A stretch of DNA of 40,000 nucleotides from Neocallimastix lanati (nom. inval.) (lineage: Eukaryota > Neocallimastigomycota > Neocallimastigomycetes > Neocallimastigales > Neocallimastigaceae). Shown here piece after piece: positions 11,366-23,554 of this stretch. How positions within the stretch are numbered: position 1 is the first letter of the stretch; the number at the start of each line of letters is the position of its first letter. Location of the stretch: the NCBI GenBank assembly GCA_016946835.1, contig JACVTC010000029.1, positions 475,001 through 515,000 of the forward strand, given 5' to 3'. The notes beneath the pieces were generated by a model that saw nothing but the letters and a program-made list of their open reading frames with translations, was not told the origin of the DNA and did no database searches. Made by a program: the position numbers and the translations under genes.

Positions 11366-12068
11366 TAATACATCATTACTTTTTATACATTTATATTTTT
11401 AAACATATAAATTAATTCTTAATTTTTATTTTTATTTTTATTGTTATTGTTATTGTTATTTCTTATGTAAAGATTAAAGTATAAAATGAATAAGCTTTAA
11501 ATTTTTTTTAAGTTTCATTTAAATTATTCATCTTATTTCACTTCATAAATTTCATATCCATGAAATTTTTTTTTAATTAATTTATCAATAAAAAATAAAT
11601 ATATTAATAGTTAATATTATATATTTAAAAAAGCCATAAAAAATTTTTTAATAATAATCATTATTAATAAAAGTATTACAAATTTTTAAATATTATCGGA
11701 AAATTTTTTTTATAAATATTCCTTAAATTACTTAAAATTATTGTTAATAAAAATTATCAATTAATATATATTTAATTATTATACTAAAATTATCAATTAA
11801 TTTATATTAAAATTTTAATTTTGATTTTATTAAACCTTAGTTAATAATATTGATGGGGGAAAAAAAATACTATATGTTATTATGGTATTATTTATATTTA
11901 TATTTTTATAGCAACATTAAATTTAAATTAATTAATTAGTATATTACACCGTCATTATATATTTAATAAACTTTTCAAATGAAATATAAAAAAAAGGGTT
12001 AATATTATTTATGAAAAAAAAAAAATAATAATGGCGATTTATAATAATGATTTTTATCAATTTTTAAA

Positions 12069-12160
12069 TTAAAAATTTGGCATTAATCATAACAAGGTAA
12101 ATTAATATTTTAATTTGGTATTAATCATAACAAGGTAAATTAATATTTTAATTTTATTTT
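12069..12160 (+). repeat. ~45-bp tandem repeat, two units
   Basis: The phrase 'ggcattaatcataacaaggt' followed by 'aaattaatattttaattt' occurs twice back to back, with c/t as the only clear difference ('ggcatt' against 'ggtatt'). Confidence 0.75.
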
Positions 12161-12187
12161 AATTTTTTGAAATTAAATTAACAACTT

Positions 12188-12238
12188 TATATTTATTATT
12201 TATTATTTATTATTTATTATTTATTATTTATTATTTAT
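12188..12238 (+). repeat. 7-bp microsatellite (TTATTTA)n
   Basis: About seven consecutive copies of a 7-bp unit, read as 'tattattta' repeated without interruption. Confidence 0.75.
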
Positions 12239-13470
12239 ATATATTTTTATATTTAATAATAACCGTTTATTAATTTATTTATTATTTAATTATTTTTTTA
12301 ATTAATTAATATTAAAAAAAAAAAAAAAAAGATGTATAATAAAATATTTTTTAATAAGAACACATTGGAGAATAATACTATGTTGAGTATAAGAATAATA
12401 TATTGGATGGAAGATTTACAAGCATTTTACGGTTATTCTTTTTAAAAAGAGAAATTTTTTTTTAAAATACAAAAAATATAAATTTTAAATTAAAATTATA
12501 CTTTGTGTATTAACAATTTATATATAATAATATTTAAAAATTTTAAACTATTTTTATGGCATTTTTACAATTTTTATTTTTTTTTTATAATTAAATAAAA
12601 TATGATTTTAAGGAATTGATTAATAAATTAATATATATTTGAATATATTAAAAAAATTTATATATATATATATTTTTCTATTTATTATATATTTATAATT
12701 ATATGAATTATTCATAAATAACTTTATAATTCTTTAATAATTTAATTATAATATATATATATTTATTATTTAATGTTGTAAAAGTATTTCAAATATAAAA
12801 TATTTCTACTTGTCGATAAATTATATACTATTTAATTATATAATTATAATATATACATATCGTAATATATTTATTATGTGAAATTTCAATTAAACTTCTA
12901 TTTTTTTTAAGATAATATTTTTTCTATAATAAATCATTTTTTAAGATAATATTTATATTATATATTATTAAACCTTTAAAAGTACTTTTATATTTCTTTA
13001 CTATAATAAATATTTTTTAAAGATATTATATATATTTTATTTTATTACATTTTTAAAAAATATTTTAATACCTTTTTTTTTTATAATAAATAAAACTTAA
13101 TATATATATTAGAAATTATTTTTTATACTGTTAATATGAAAGTATGTATAATAAAACTATTTATTTTAATATTTCCTATAAAAATAATAATATTTAATAT
13201 GGTTAATTTTTTAAATATATTAATATTATAATATAAAAATATTGTTATATATGGAAATATAATTTCAAAATAATTACTTATATTAGTTAATTTACTTGGG
13301 ATTATCATTTTAAAGGAGGAATAATAAATTTTTAATTAAACTAAATTAATTTATTATTATATTAAAACAAAACTTTAATAATTATTATAAAATCATATAA
13401 TAAATTTTTTTTTTTTATTATTATTCTTTAAATAAGGCTTATTATAGATATAAGTTTAATTATTTAACAT

Positions 13471-13482
13471 GAGTATAAATAG
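13471..13482 (+). promoter_or_regulatory. TATA box of GH3 copy 1
   Basis: 'TATAAATAGTTCA' begins at 13474, about 124 bp upstream of the ATG at 13598, and is followed by a T-rich then A-rich leader. The same TATAAATAGTTCA block sits 125 bp upstream of copy 2 and 131 bp upstream of copy 3. The third copy is otherwise more diverged here, so the conservation supports a core promoter. Confidence 0.6.
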
Positions 13483-13597
13483 TTCATTTTTTTCCTTAAT
13501 ATTTATCTTTATAAAATAAATAAAAAAAATACAATTTAAAAAAAAAAATTAATTAAATAGAATAAAGTTTTAAAAAAAAAAAAAAAAATTATTTAAA

Positions 13598-16228
13598 ATG
13601 AAGTTCTTTAATTTAATTGTATTTTCTTTACTTGTTTATAATTTAGTATTGGCTAGTCCAATTAAAAAGAAATGTAATATATATATATATAAATATAAAT
13701 ATAAATATATATAATTTATATTGGTATAAAAAAGTTTTATTATAATACTAATAATTTGTTATAAAATATTTGATATAAATATAGGTTATGTCAAAAATAA
13801 AAAGAATGCTGCTGAAAGTTCTGAAAATTCAGAAGTTTCTGATAAAATGAATCAATATGAAATTGATCATATCAATACATTAGATAGCTACTTATCAGAA
13901 TGTACCATTTTATTAAGAAAAAATGGTGATTTCCCTATCGGTAAGTCCACTAAACAAGTTTACTTATATGGTAATGGTGTCAGAAAGACCATTAAGGGTG
14001 GTACAGGTTCTGGTGATGTCAACTCTCGTTCTTTCGATACCATAGAACAAGCCTTCACCAAAGCCGGCTTCGAAATCTTATCTAAAGATTACTTAGACGA
14101 ATACGATAAAGTTTACACCAAAGCTAAAGATGAATTCAAAAAGAAAGTTCAAAGTGAAACTACTGACCCAATGTCACTTATGGGAGTTGTTATGCCTGAA
14201 CCAGATTATGATATTCCATATGCTAAAGAAGGTGACTTAGCTATTTACGTCTTAGCTAGAATTTCAGGTGAAGGTAGTGACAGACAAGCCGTTAAGGGTG
14301 ATGTCTATCTTACCGAGACTGAAAGAAAGATGATTTTAGATTTAGCTAAGGGATTCAAGAAGTTCATTCTTGTCTTAAATACTGGTGGTGCCGTTGATTT
14401 ATCTGGTATTGATGAAGTTGAAAATATTTTACTTTTATCTCAACTTGGTGTCAACACCTCTAAGACTTTAGTTGATATCATTACTGGTGATAAATATCCA
14501 TCTGGTAAACTTGCTACTACTTGGACTAAATTCGAAGATTATCAAACTATTGGTAACATGGCCCAAATTGATGATACTGACTACAAAGAAGGTATCTATG
14601 TTGGTTACCGTTACTTCGATACCGAAAACATTGATGTCATGTACCCATTCGGTTTTGGTTTAGGTTACACTGATTTCGAATTTGATGTTAAATCAGCTAA
14701 ATTAAGTGGTGAAAAGTTTGAAGTCAAGGCCTCTGTTACTAATGTTGGTAAATACAAGGGTAAAGAAGTTTTAGAAGTCTACTTATCTAAACCAGGTACT
14801 ACCATCGATGAACCATATCAAATTTTAGTTGGCTTTGCTAAATCCAAGGAATTAAGTCCAAAGAAGAAGGATGATCTCAAAATCAATTTCAAATTATCCG
14901 ACTTTGCTAGTTACGATGCTAAGACTGCTACCTATTTCTTAGATAAAGGTGATTATGTTGTTCGTATTGGTAATTCCAGTAGAAATACTGTACCATGTGG
15001 TGTTATTAAGGTTGATAAGAGAATTAATGTTAAGAAGGTTGAAAACAAGATGGGTAAACCAGAATTTGAAGATTATGTTCCAGAAGGTAAGAGAAAGCAA
15101 GAAGATTTAAGTGGTGTTAAGGTATTCAAGCTTAAGGCCAGCGGTATTAAAGAAAAAGTAGTTAAATACAATGATAAATATGAAATTTCTGAGGGAGTTA
15201 AAGCTTTATCTAATGAAGAAAAAGCTAAGTTGGTTATTGGTGCTTTCCAAGATGGACCAGCTAGTGTTATTGGTAGTGCTTCTATTACTGCTGCCGGAGC
15301 AGCTGGTGAAACTGCTAGAGTTGCCGATTTAAAACCAGTTGTAATGGCTGATGGACCAGCAGGATTAAGACTTGCTAAGGACTATTTCATTGATGAATAT
15401 GGAGCTCATTCTACTTCTGGTAGTATGCCAGAATCCATGGTTGAATTCCTTCCAGATGCAATTAAAGCCATGTTCACTGCTAAACCAGAAATTCCAGAAG
15501 GTACTGAAATTCTTCACCAATACACTACTGCCATTCCAATTGGTACTGCCATTGCTCAAAGTTGGAATAGAAAGTTTGCCGAACTTTGTGGTGATATTGT
15601 TGGAAGTGAAATGGAACTTTTCAAGGTTCAATTATGGCTTGCTCCAGCTTTAAATATTCATAGAAGTATTTTATGTGGAAGAAACTTTGAATACTATTCT
15701 GAAGATCCATTGATCAGTGGTGCCTTTGCCGCCTCCATCACTAAGGGTGTTCAAAAACACAATAATACTTTCGTTACTATTAAGCACTATGCTGCCAATA
15801 ATCAAGAAACTAACCGTTACCTTAACAGTAGTAATGTTTCTGAAAGAGCTTTAAGAGAAATTTACTTAAAGGGCTTTGAAATTGCTGTTAGAGAATCTCA
15901 ACCAAAGGCAGTTATGACCTCCTACAATTTAATTAATGGAGTTCACACTAATGAAAGTAAGGAACTCACTAATGATATTTTAAGAAATGAATTTGGATTC
16001 GAAGGTATTGTTATGACGGATTGGGTTGTTGGATTAGGAGGAAGTACTAAATATTCCGGACCAACTCCATACAATGTCATTAAGGCCACTGGAGATATTT
16101 ACATGCCAGGATCTAAAGCTGATTATGAAGCTGTTCTTAAAGCCTTAGAGGACGGAACCTTAAGTCTTGAAGAATTAGAAATGAGTGCCTCCAGAATTTA
16201 CAATTTATCCAAAGAAATTTTTAATTAA
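13598..16228 (+). CDS. Secreted GH3 beta-glucosidase, reversed domain order (copy 1), 839 aa, two exons
   Basis: Exon 1 is 13598-13673 and exon 2 is 13785-16228. The 111-nt GT..AG intron is in phase 1, splitting a Cys codon. Exon 1 encodes a signal peptide ending VLA, then SPIKKK, so secretion is expected. The intron-inclusive reading explains why the large frame otherwise appears to start at an internal Met (13847). Domain order is reversed relative to most GH3 enzymes: GH3_C sandwich (about 60-320, with GGTGSGDV and ISGEGSDR), Fn3-like domain (about 345-430), then the catalytic barrel (about 495-835). The barrel has ADGPAGLR (547-554), GRNFEYY (657-663), Lys692-His693 and the nucleophile Asp771 in VMTDW. 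The family hydrolyses terminal beta-D-glucosides or related oligosaccharides; exact substrate is not readable. No dockerin or binding module is visible. Reversed-domain GH3 enzymes are known from rumen bacteria, so bacterial origin is inferred. Confidence 0.93.
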
Positions 16229-16390
16229 AAATTTCTCTAATAAATTTAAAAAAAATATTCTTAAAATAAAAAATAAATTAATATTATAAAAATTAAAATA
16301 ATATTAATTTTAAAATAATAAAATTTATTTTTTTTTTTTAAAAAAAATTAATAAATATTATTAAAATATAGAGACTTAAGAATATTTTAA
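16229..16390 (+). promoter_or_regulatory. GH3 3' flank with nested inverted repeats
   Basis: Downstream of the stop, 'aatattcttaa' (about 16253) is complementary to 'ttaagaatatt' (about 16375). Inside it 'aaattaatattat' and 'ataatattaattt' form a second pair with a ~10-nt loop. The same arrangement follows the other GH3 copies (20895-21055, 28002-28170) and the truncated fragment (5544-5710). It may form a structured 3' UTR, but conservation among recent duplicates is weak evidence of function. Confidence 0.45.
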
Positions 16391-16534
16391 CTTGTATAAA
16401 TTAGAATAGTAAAAATTATAAAAATAAAAATATAAAAGAATAAAATTATAAAATAGTGAAAATAGTAAAAATTAAAAAATATAAAAGAATAAAATTAAAA
16501 AAATGTATTAAAAACATATAAATATAAATAATTG

Positions 16535-16566
<32 letters not shown>

Positions 16567-18138
16567 ACCATAAAAAAGCATATTTTTAAAAATTATTAAA
16601 TATAAATATTATTTTTCATTTATATATATAAAAAGAAAAAAAAAAAATAAATAAAATAATTTCAAAAATAGATATATAATATGTGTTTAATATATTATTT
16701 TAATTACAATAAAGTAAAATTAAAGTATCAAAAAATCAAAATATTATATATATTATGTGTAATTTTATGATACATGTAATATATAATTTTTATTATAAAA
16801 TATTTACAAAATCTAATTCGTATCAAATTTTATTTATTATAATTTTATTATGAAACACGTTCATTTTATATTTGCCAAATTTTATCTCAATAAGGCAAAA
16901 ATTTTGGATTAAATAATTAAATTATTATATAAAATTATTATGAAGTAATTTATATTTAAAAAAAATAAAAAAATAAAGTTCTTATATTCTTGAATTACAT
17001 ATTAAATAAAATGTATATTTTACATAGATTTAAATATTTATATTTATTATATATTATATATACCATTTTTTTTAAAATAATTAATAATAAATTTCTTATA
17101 TTTTTGAATTATATATTAAATAAAATTTATATTTTACATAGATTTAAATATTTATATTTATTATATATTGTATATACCATTTTTTTTTTTAAAGTAATTA
17201 ATAATAAATTTAAGTTAAATAAAAACATAATTATAATAAATAATTAAATATTTATAGTCTAATTTTATTATCTATTGTTTGATTATGCTTATTTTACTTA
17301 TTTTTGCTATTAATTTAAAATGTTATTATTTCCATATTTAATGTTTTTTTAATATAAAAGAAATAATATAAATTTTTTTTTATTATTGTTCCGGATAAAT
17401 ACGTTAATTTTTTTTTTATTTTTTAAAATTATAAATTATATTAAATTACTTTAATTTTTAAATGCAATAAAATAAATATATTAAATTGTTACATTGAAAT
17501 AAATAATATTTAATCATGATTAATATTTTTATATTATCCGTTATTTAAAAGTTATATTGGAAAAAAAAATTATCATTATAAATATTAAATCTTTAATTTA
17601 TATTTTATAATAATAATTTCAAAACAATTTAAAATAATATTTTATAAGAATAATTTCAAAAAAAATTTAAAATAATAAATAATTTTATTATTTTTTTTTA
17701 AAAAATTAAAATTATTTAATATAAATATATAAGTATTTTTTAATAAAAAACTCCATTATATAAGTATTATTTTTTTAATTATTCTTTAAATTAAATTAAA
17801 AATAAAAATAAAAATTAAAAATAAAATAAAATAAAATAATAATCATAAAAAAAAAAAGGATGATTAATTTTCATAAATATATTAATTATAATTGAATGTA
17901 ACCTTAGTTAATATTTTTTAATTTTAATTTTATTATTAAAAAAAATTTTAAATTAATATGATTAATGATATTTAATAAAAATGGGATGATTTAAATTTTT
18001 TTTTATATTTTATGGTAATAAAAAATTTTACGGTTTGTTTGATAAACATTTTATTAATTATAATTAATAATATATATTTTTTAATGTAATTATAATTTAT
18101 ATAAATAATTTTTTTTTTATATTAAATTTTAAAAAAAT
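16391..18138. other. Spacer between GH3 copies 1 and 2
   Basis: AT-rich, with no gene accepted. It contains one copy of a 'tatgaaacacgttcatttta' block (16850) that recurs in the next spacer, a 114-bp tandem duplication, and 'ttgttccggataaa' (17388), which recurs at 24441. The whole spacer aligns, with insertions, to the spacer between copies 2 and 3. This indicates that GH3 genes and spacer were duplicated together. Confidence 0.75.
16979..17205 (+). repeat. 114-bp tandem duplication
   Basis: 'ttcttatatt' begins at 16979 and again, as 'ttcttatattt', at 17093. Both are followed by the same phrases ('gaattacatattaaataaaa', 'tacatagatttaaatattta', 'ataccattttttt'). The frame at 16990-17247 that reads through this repeat is a by-product of it. 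Confidence 0.85.
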
Positions 18139-18150
18139 ATAAATAGTTCA
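18139..18150 (+). promoter_or_regulatory. TATA box of GH3 copy 2
   Basis: TATAAATAGTTCA at 18139, 125 bp upstream of the ATG at 18264, in the same context as copy 1. Confidence 0.6.
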
Positions 18151-18263
18151 TTTTTTTCCCTAATATTTATCTTTATAAAATAAATAAAAAAAATACAATT
18201 TAAAAAAAAAAAAGAATTAATTAAATAGAATAAAGTTTTAAAAAAAAAAAAAAATTATTTAAA

Positions 18264-20894
18264 ATGAAGTTCTTTAATTTAATTGTATTTTCTTTACTTG
18301 TTTACAATTTAGTATTGGCTAGTCCAATTAAAAAGAAATGTAATTTATATATATATAAATATAAATATAAATATATATAATTTATATTGGTATAAAAAAG
18401 TTTTATTATAATATTAATAATTTGTTATAAAATATTTGATATAAATATAGGTTATGTCAAAAATAAAAAGAATGCTGCTGAAAGTTCTGAAAATTCAGAA
18501 GTTTCTGAAAAAATGAATCAATATGAAATTGATCATATCAATACATTAGATAGCTACTTATCAGAATGTACCATTTTATTAAGAAAAAATGGAGACTTCC
18601 CTATCGGTAAGTCTACAAAGCAAGTTTACTTATATGGTAATGGTGTCAGAAAGACCATTAAGGGTGGTACAGGTTCTGGTGATGTCAACTCTCGTTCTTT
18701 CGATACTATTGAACAAGCCTTCACCAAAGCCGGCTTCGAAATCTTATCTAAAGATTACTTAGATGAATACGATAAAGTTTACACCAAAGCTAAAGATGAA
18801 TTCAAAAAGAAAGTTCAAAGTGAAACTACTGACCCAATGTCACTTATGGGAGTTGTTATGCCTGAACCAGATTATGATATCCCATATGCTAAAGAAGGTG
18901 ATTTAGCTATTTACGTCTTAGCTAGAATTTCAGGTGAAGGTAGTGACAGACAAGCTGTTAAGGGTGATGTCTATCTTACTGAGACTGAAAGAAAGATGAT
19001 CTTAGATTTAGCTAAGGGATTCAAGAAGTTCATTCTTGTCTTAAATACTGGTGGTGCCGTTGATTTATCTGGAATTGATGAAGTTGAAAATATTTTACTT
19101 TTATCTCAACTTGGTGTCAACACCTCTAAGACCTTAGTTGATATTATTACTGGTGACAAATATCCATCTGGTAAACTTGCTACTACTTGGACTAAATTCG
19201 AAGATTATCAAACTATTGGTAACATGGCTCAAATTGATGATACTGACTACAAAGAAGGTATCTATGTTGGTTACCGTTACTTCGATACCGAAAACATTGA
19301 TGTCATGTATCCATTCGGTTTTGGTTTAGGTTACACTGATTTCGAATTTGATGTTAAATCAGCTAAATTAAGTGGTGAAAAGTTCGAAGTTAAGGCCTCT
19401 GTTACTAATGTTGGTAAATACAAGGGTAAAGAAGTTTTAGAAGTCTACTTATCTAAACCAGGTACTACCATCGATGAACCATATCAAATTTTAGTTGGCT
19501 TTGCTAAATCAAAGGAATTAAGTCCAAAGAAGAAGGATGATCTCAAAATCAATTTCAAATTATCCGACTTTGCTAGTTACGATGCTAAGACTGCTACCTA
19601 TTTCTTAGATAAAGGTGATTATGTTGTTCGTATTGGTAATTCCAGTAGAAATACAGTTCCATGTGGTGTTATTAAGGTTGATAAGAGAATTAATGTTAAG
19701 AAGGTTGAAAACAAGATGGGTAAACCAGAATTTGAAGATTATGTTCCAGAAGGTAAGAGAAAGCAAGAAGATTTAAGTGGTGTTAAAGTATTCAAGCTTA
19801 AGGCCAGCAGTATTAAAGAAAAAGTAGTTAAATACAATGATAAATATGAAATTTCCGAGGGAGTTAAAGCTTTATCTAATGAAGAAAAAGCTAAATTAGT
19901 TATTGGAGCCTTCCAAGATGGACCAGCTAGTGTTATTGGTAGTGCTTCTATTACTGCTGCCGGAGCAGCTGGTGAAACTGCTAGAGTTGCTGATTTAAAA
20001 CCAGTTGTTATGGCAGATGGACCAGCAGGATTAAGACTTGCTAAGGACTATTTCATTGATAAATATGGAGCTCATTCTACTTCTGGTAGTATGCCAGAAT
20101 CCATGGTTGAATTCCTTCCAGATGCAATTAAAGCCATGTTCACTGCTAAACCAGAAATTCCAGAAGGTACTGAAATTCTTCACCAATACACTACTGCTAT
20201 TCCAATTGGTACTGCCATTGCTCAAAGTTGGAATAGAAAGTTTGCCGAACTTTGTGGTGATATTGTTGGAAGTGAAATGGAACTTTTCAAGGTTCAATTA
20301 TGGCTTGCTCCAGCTTTAAACATTCATAGAAGTATCTTATGTGGTAGAAACTTTGAATACTATTCTGAAGATCCATTGATCAGTGGTGCCTTTGCCGCCT
20401 CCATCACTAAGGGTGTTCAAAAACACAATAATACTTTCGTTACGATTAAGCACTATGCTGCCAATAATCAAGAAACTAACCGTTACCTTAACAGCAGTAA
20501 TGTTTCTGAAAGAGCTTTAAGAGAAATTTACTTAAAGGGCTTTGAAATTGCGGTTAGAGAATCTCAACCAAAGGCAGTCATGACCTCCTACAATTTAATT
20601 AATGGAGTTCACACTAATGAAAGTAAGGAACTCACTAATGATATTTTAAGAAATGAATTTGGATTCGAAGGTATTGTTATGACGGATTGGGTTGTTGGAT
20701 TAGGAGGAAGTACTAAATATTCTGGACCAACTCCATACAATGTCATTAAGGCCACTGGAGATATTTACATGCCAGGATCTAAAGCTGATTATGAAGCCGT
20801 TCTTAAAGCCTTAGAGGACGGAACCTTAAGTCTTGAAGAATTAGAAATGAGTGCCTCCAGAATTTACAATTTATCCAAAGAAATTTTTAATTAA
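18264..20894 (+). CDS. Secreted GH3 beta-glucosidase, reversed domain order (copy 2), 839 aa, two exons
   Basis: Exon 1 is 18264-18339 and exon 2 is 18451-20894, with a 111-nt phase-1 intron in the same place as copy 1. The encoded precursor differs from copy 1 at only about three residues: Asp to Glu at 45, Gly to Ser at 479 and Glu to Lys at 563. None touches the recognisable active-site motifs. Most nucleotide differences are synonymous, consistent with recent duplication plus purifying selection or conversion. The signal peptide, GH3_C, Fn3-like domain and barrel, with Asp771 as predicted nucleophile, are all intact, so a functional secreted beta-glucosidase or related exo-glycosidase is expected. 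This copy is the closest match to the truncated fragment at 5088-5543. Substrate preference (gluco- against xylo-oligosaccharide) cannot be read from the sequence. Confidence 0.93.
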
Positions 20895-22546
20895 AAATTT
20901 CTCTAATAAATTTTAAGAAATATTCTTAAAATAAAAAATAAATTAATATTATAAAAATAATAATAATATTAATTTTAAAATAATAAAATTTATTTTTTTT
21001 TTTTTAAAAAAAATTAATAAATATTATTAAAATATAGAGACTTAAGAATATTTTAACTTGTATAAATTAAAATAATAAAAATTAAAAAAATAAAAATATA
21101 AATGATTTATATTAAAAAATGTATTAAAAACTTATAAATATAAAAAATTAAAAAAAAAAAAAAAAAGAAAACCCTACTATGAATATAAATATTTTAAAAA
21201 TATAAATATTACTTTATTTTTATATATAAAAGAAAAAAAAAAATAAAATATAATAAATAAATATAAAAAATATATATAATTTCACATATATATATAAAGT
21301 GTTTTATGTATTATTTTAATTATAATAGAGTTAAGTAAAAATAAAAAAACAAATTTTGAAAGTATTGTATATATTATCCATAAATATTAATAAATGACCT
21401 ATATGATTTTTTTTTATTAAAATAAAATATTTCTATCAAATTTTATATATAAAAATTTTATTATGAAACACGTTCATTTTATATTTGCCATATTATATCT
21501 CAATATTAAAGGAATTAATTTAGATTAAATTATTAATTTTTTTTTTTTTTTAATTTTTATGAAATTATTATGAAGTTAATTTTTATTTTTGTATTAAATA
21601 TTAAATAAAATGTATATTATTTTACATAGATTTAAATATTTATATTTATTATATTTTGTATGAATCATACTTTAAAAATATATAAAAGATAATAGAAATA
21701 AAAATATAAATAAATAATATTAAAAAATGTATTAAAAACTTATAAATATAAATGATTAAATAAAAATTGTATATATCATACTTTAAAAAATGTATAAAAA
21801 AAATAAAAATAAAAATGTATAAAAGATAGTAGAAATAAAATATAAATAAAAAATATTAAGAAATGTATTAAAAACTTATAAATATAAATAATAAAAAAAA
21901 AATTAAATATATCGTACTTTAAAAAAGTATAAAAAAAAATTAAAATAAAAATATAAAAGAATAAATTAAAAATGTATTAAAAACTTATAAATATAAATAA
22001 TAAACAAAATTTGATATTTTAATTATAATAGAGTTAAGTACAATTAAAATATCAAATTTTGTTAAGTATTGTATATATTATCCATAATAAATATTAATAA
22101 ATAACCTGTATCAAATTTTATATATAAAAATTTTATTATGAAACACGTTCATTTTATATTTGCCATATTTTATCTCAATATTAAAGAAATTAATTTAGAT
22201 TAAATTATTAATTTTTTTTTTTTTTTTTTTTAATGTTTATGAAATTATTATAAAGTTAATTTTTATTTTTGTATTAAATATTAAATAAAATGTATATTAT
22301 TTTACATAGATTTAAATATTTATATTTATTATATTTTGTATGTATCATACTTTAAAAAAGTATAAAAGACAGTAGAAATAAAAATATGAATAAATAATAT
22401 TAAAAAATGTATTAAAAACTTATAAATATAAATAATTAAAAAAAAATTGTATATATCGTACTTCAAAAAAGTATAAAAAAAAATTAAAATAAAAATATAA
22501 AAGAATAAATTAAAAATGTATTAAAAACTTATAAATATAAATGATT

Positions 22547-22577
<31 letters not shown>

Positions 22578-22943
22578 AAAAGTATTAATATTTTAAAAAA
22601 TATAAATATTATATTATTTTAATATATATAAAAAAAAAAAATAAATATAACAAATAAATATATATAATTTCACAAATATATATATATTAAGTGTTATATA
22701 TATTATTTTAATTATAATAGAGTTAGGTAAAATTAAAGTATCAAATTTTGATAAGTATTGTAATTATGTGTAATTTTAATTCGTACTAAAATTTTTATTT
22801 ATTATTATTTTATTATGAAACATGTTAATTAAATATTTCCCATATTTTATCTCAATATTAAAGGAATTAAAATTAATTTAGATTAATTTTTTTTTTTTTT
22901 AAAATAATTTATTATAATAATAAATTTAAGTTATATAAAAACA
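20895..22943. repeat. Expanded spacer with repeated ~0.7 kb units
   Basis: After the GH3 3' flank (to about 21190) the spacer holds repeated blocks. A unit with 'aattataatagagttaagta' starts near 21315 and 22020, and a diverged one near 22700. The block 'ttatgaaacacgttcatttt' occurs at 21461 and 22136, a 675-bp offset. A diverged form 'ttatgaaacatgttaatt' occurs near 22813. 'aatgtattaaaaacttataa' occurs at least five times. The equivalent spacer between copies 1 and 2 has the block once. No gene was seen. Confidence 0.75.
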
Positions 22944-23503
22944 TTTTTTTTTTTTTTTTTTTTTTTAACGACCGTAGCAGGATTTCTCCCCTAGCTGCAC
23001 ATCTATAGACACACAATAGTTTATTACTGGAGCCCTTATCTAACTTCCTTCTAAGTAGGTGGTGCTGTTTCTGCTGGACTGAATTACAGTCTTTCGGCAT
23101 TGGCTCTCCTTACCCAAGTAATATTACTGTTTGTCATTGTACGATAATCTTATAATTTGGTCTTACAGCCACAATCTTACATGAACACGTGACAATCACT
23201 CCATAACATACCTATATGTAAGGATATTAAAATTTTTCATATGTCACAAAATGTTTTGTATCTCTTCTTAGGAAACTCGCCATACACACTCAACCCTCAG
23301 ACTGTAAGAAATGTATATCGATGAAAGTTGAATTAGAGATATAAGGGTATCAAATGGGTATAATACCTACCTGAAAACCTTAAACGCCTAATAGCGAAAA
23401 ACTAGAAGAAAATACGCTATAGGTATAGTACGGGGTCTAACCAGGATCTTATGCTATTAAAGATTACGCCTTAACAGCCAGGATAAAACCTGGAACGAAA
23501 CAT
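22944..23503 (-). mobile_element. Poly(A)-tailed retroelement fragment (truncated LINE or SINE)
   Basis: On the minus strand this ~535-bp body of normal base composition ends in a 23-nt poly(A) (poly(T) at 22944-22966 on the plus strand). It interrupts DNA that is continuous in the paralogous spacer near 17225-17255 ('aaatttaagtt.ataaaaacat' before it, 'aaatatttata.tctaatttt' after it). A 6-bp 'aaacat' lies at both edges (22939-22944 and 23498-23503) and may be the target-site duplication. A 62-codon minus-strand frame (23100-22912) runs into the tail but has no domain I recognise. Base composition, tail and empty-site comparison make a non-LTR retroelement insertion the best reading. Class (LINE 3' end or SINE) is undetermined. 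Confidence 0.7.
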
Positions 23504-23554
23504 ATTTGTATCATATATTTAAATATTTATAATCTAATTTTATTATCTATTGTT

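Larger units (their letters stand above)
11366..13470. other. AT-rich intergenic region, no gene recognised
   Basis: The region lies between duplication copy B and the first GH3 promoter. The only long open frame (13123-13308, minus) is an AT-rich frame dominated by Ile, Asn, Phe and Tyr with no recognisable motif, and was not accepted. A somewhat less AT-rich patch at 12360-12440 has no coding or RNA signature that I recognise. Two short tandem repeats are listed separately. Confidence 0.6.

Noticed and set aside
12360-12445. Less AT-rich patch considered as an RNA gene
   Set aside because: No tRNA cloverleaf, A or B box, or other recognisable structure could be drawn.
13847-13849. Internal Met as the start of GH3 copy 1 (also 18513 and 25620)
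   Set aside because: An upstream exon with a signal peptide, matching phase and GT..AG intron is conserved in all three copies, so these Met codons are residue 47 of the precursor.
15365-15653. Overlapping frames on both strands inside GH3 copies (also 14472-14663, 19138-19329, 20031-20319, 26245-26436)
   Set aside because: Shadow frames of the conserved GH3 coding sequence. They recur only because the gene is duplicated.
22912-23100. 62-codon minus-strand frame ending in poly-Lys
   Set aside because: It runs into the poly(A) tail of the retroelement fragment and has no recognisable domain. It may be a retroelement remnant but was not called as a gene.
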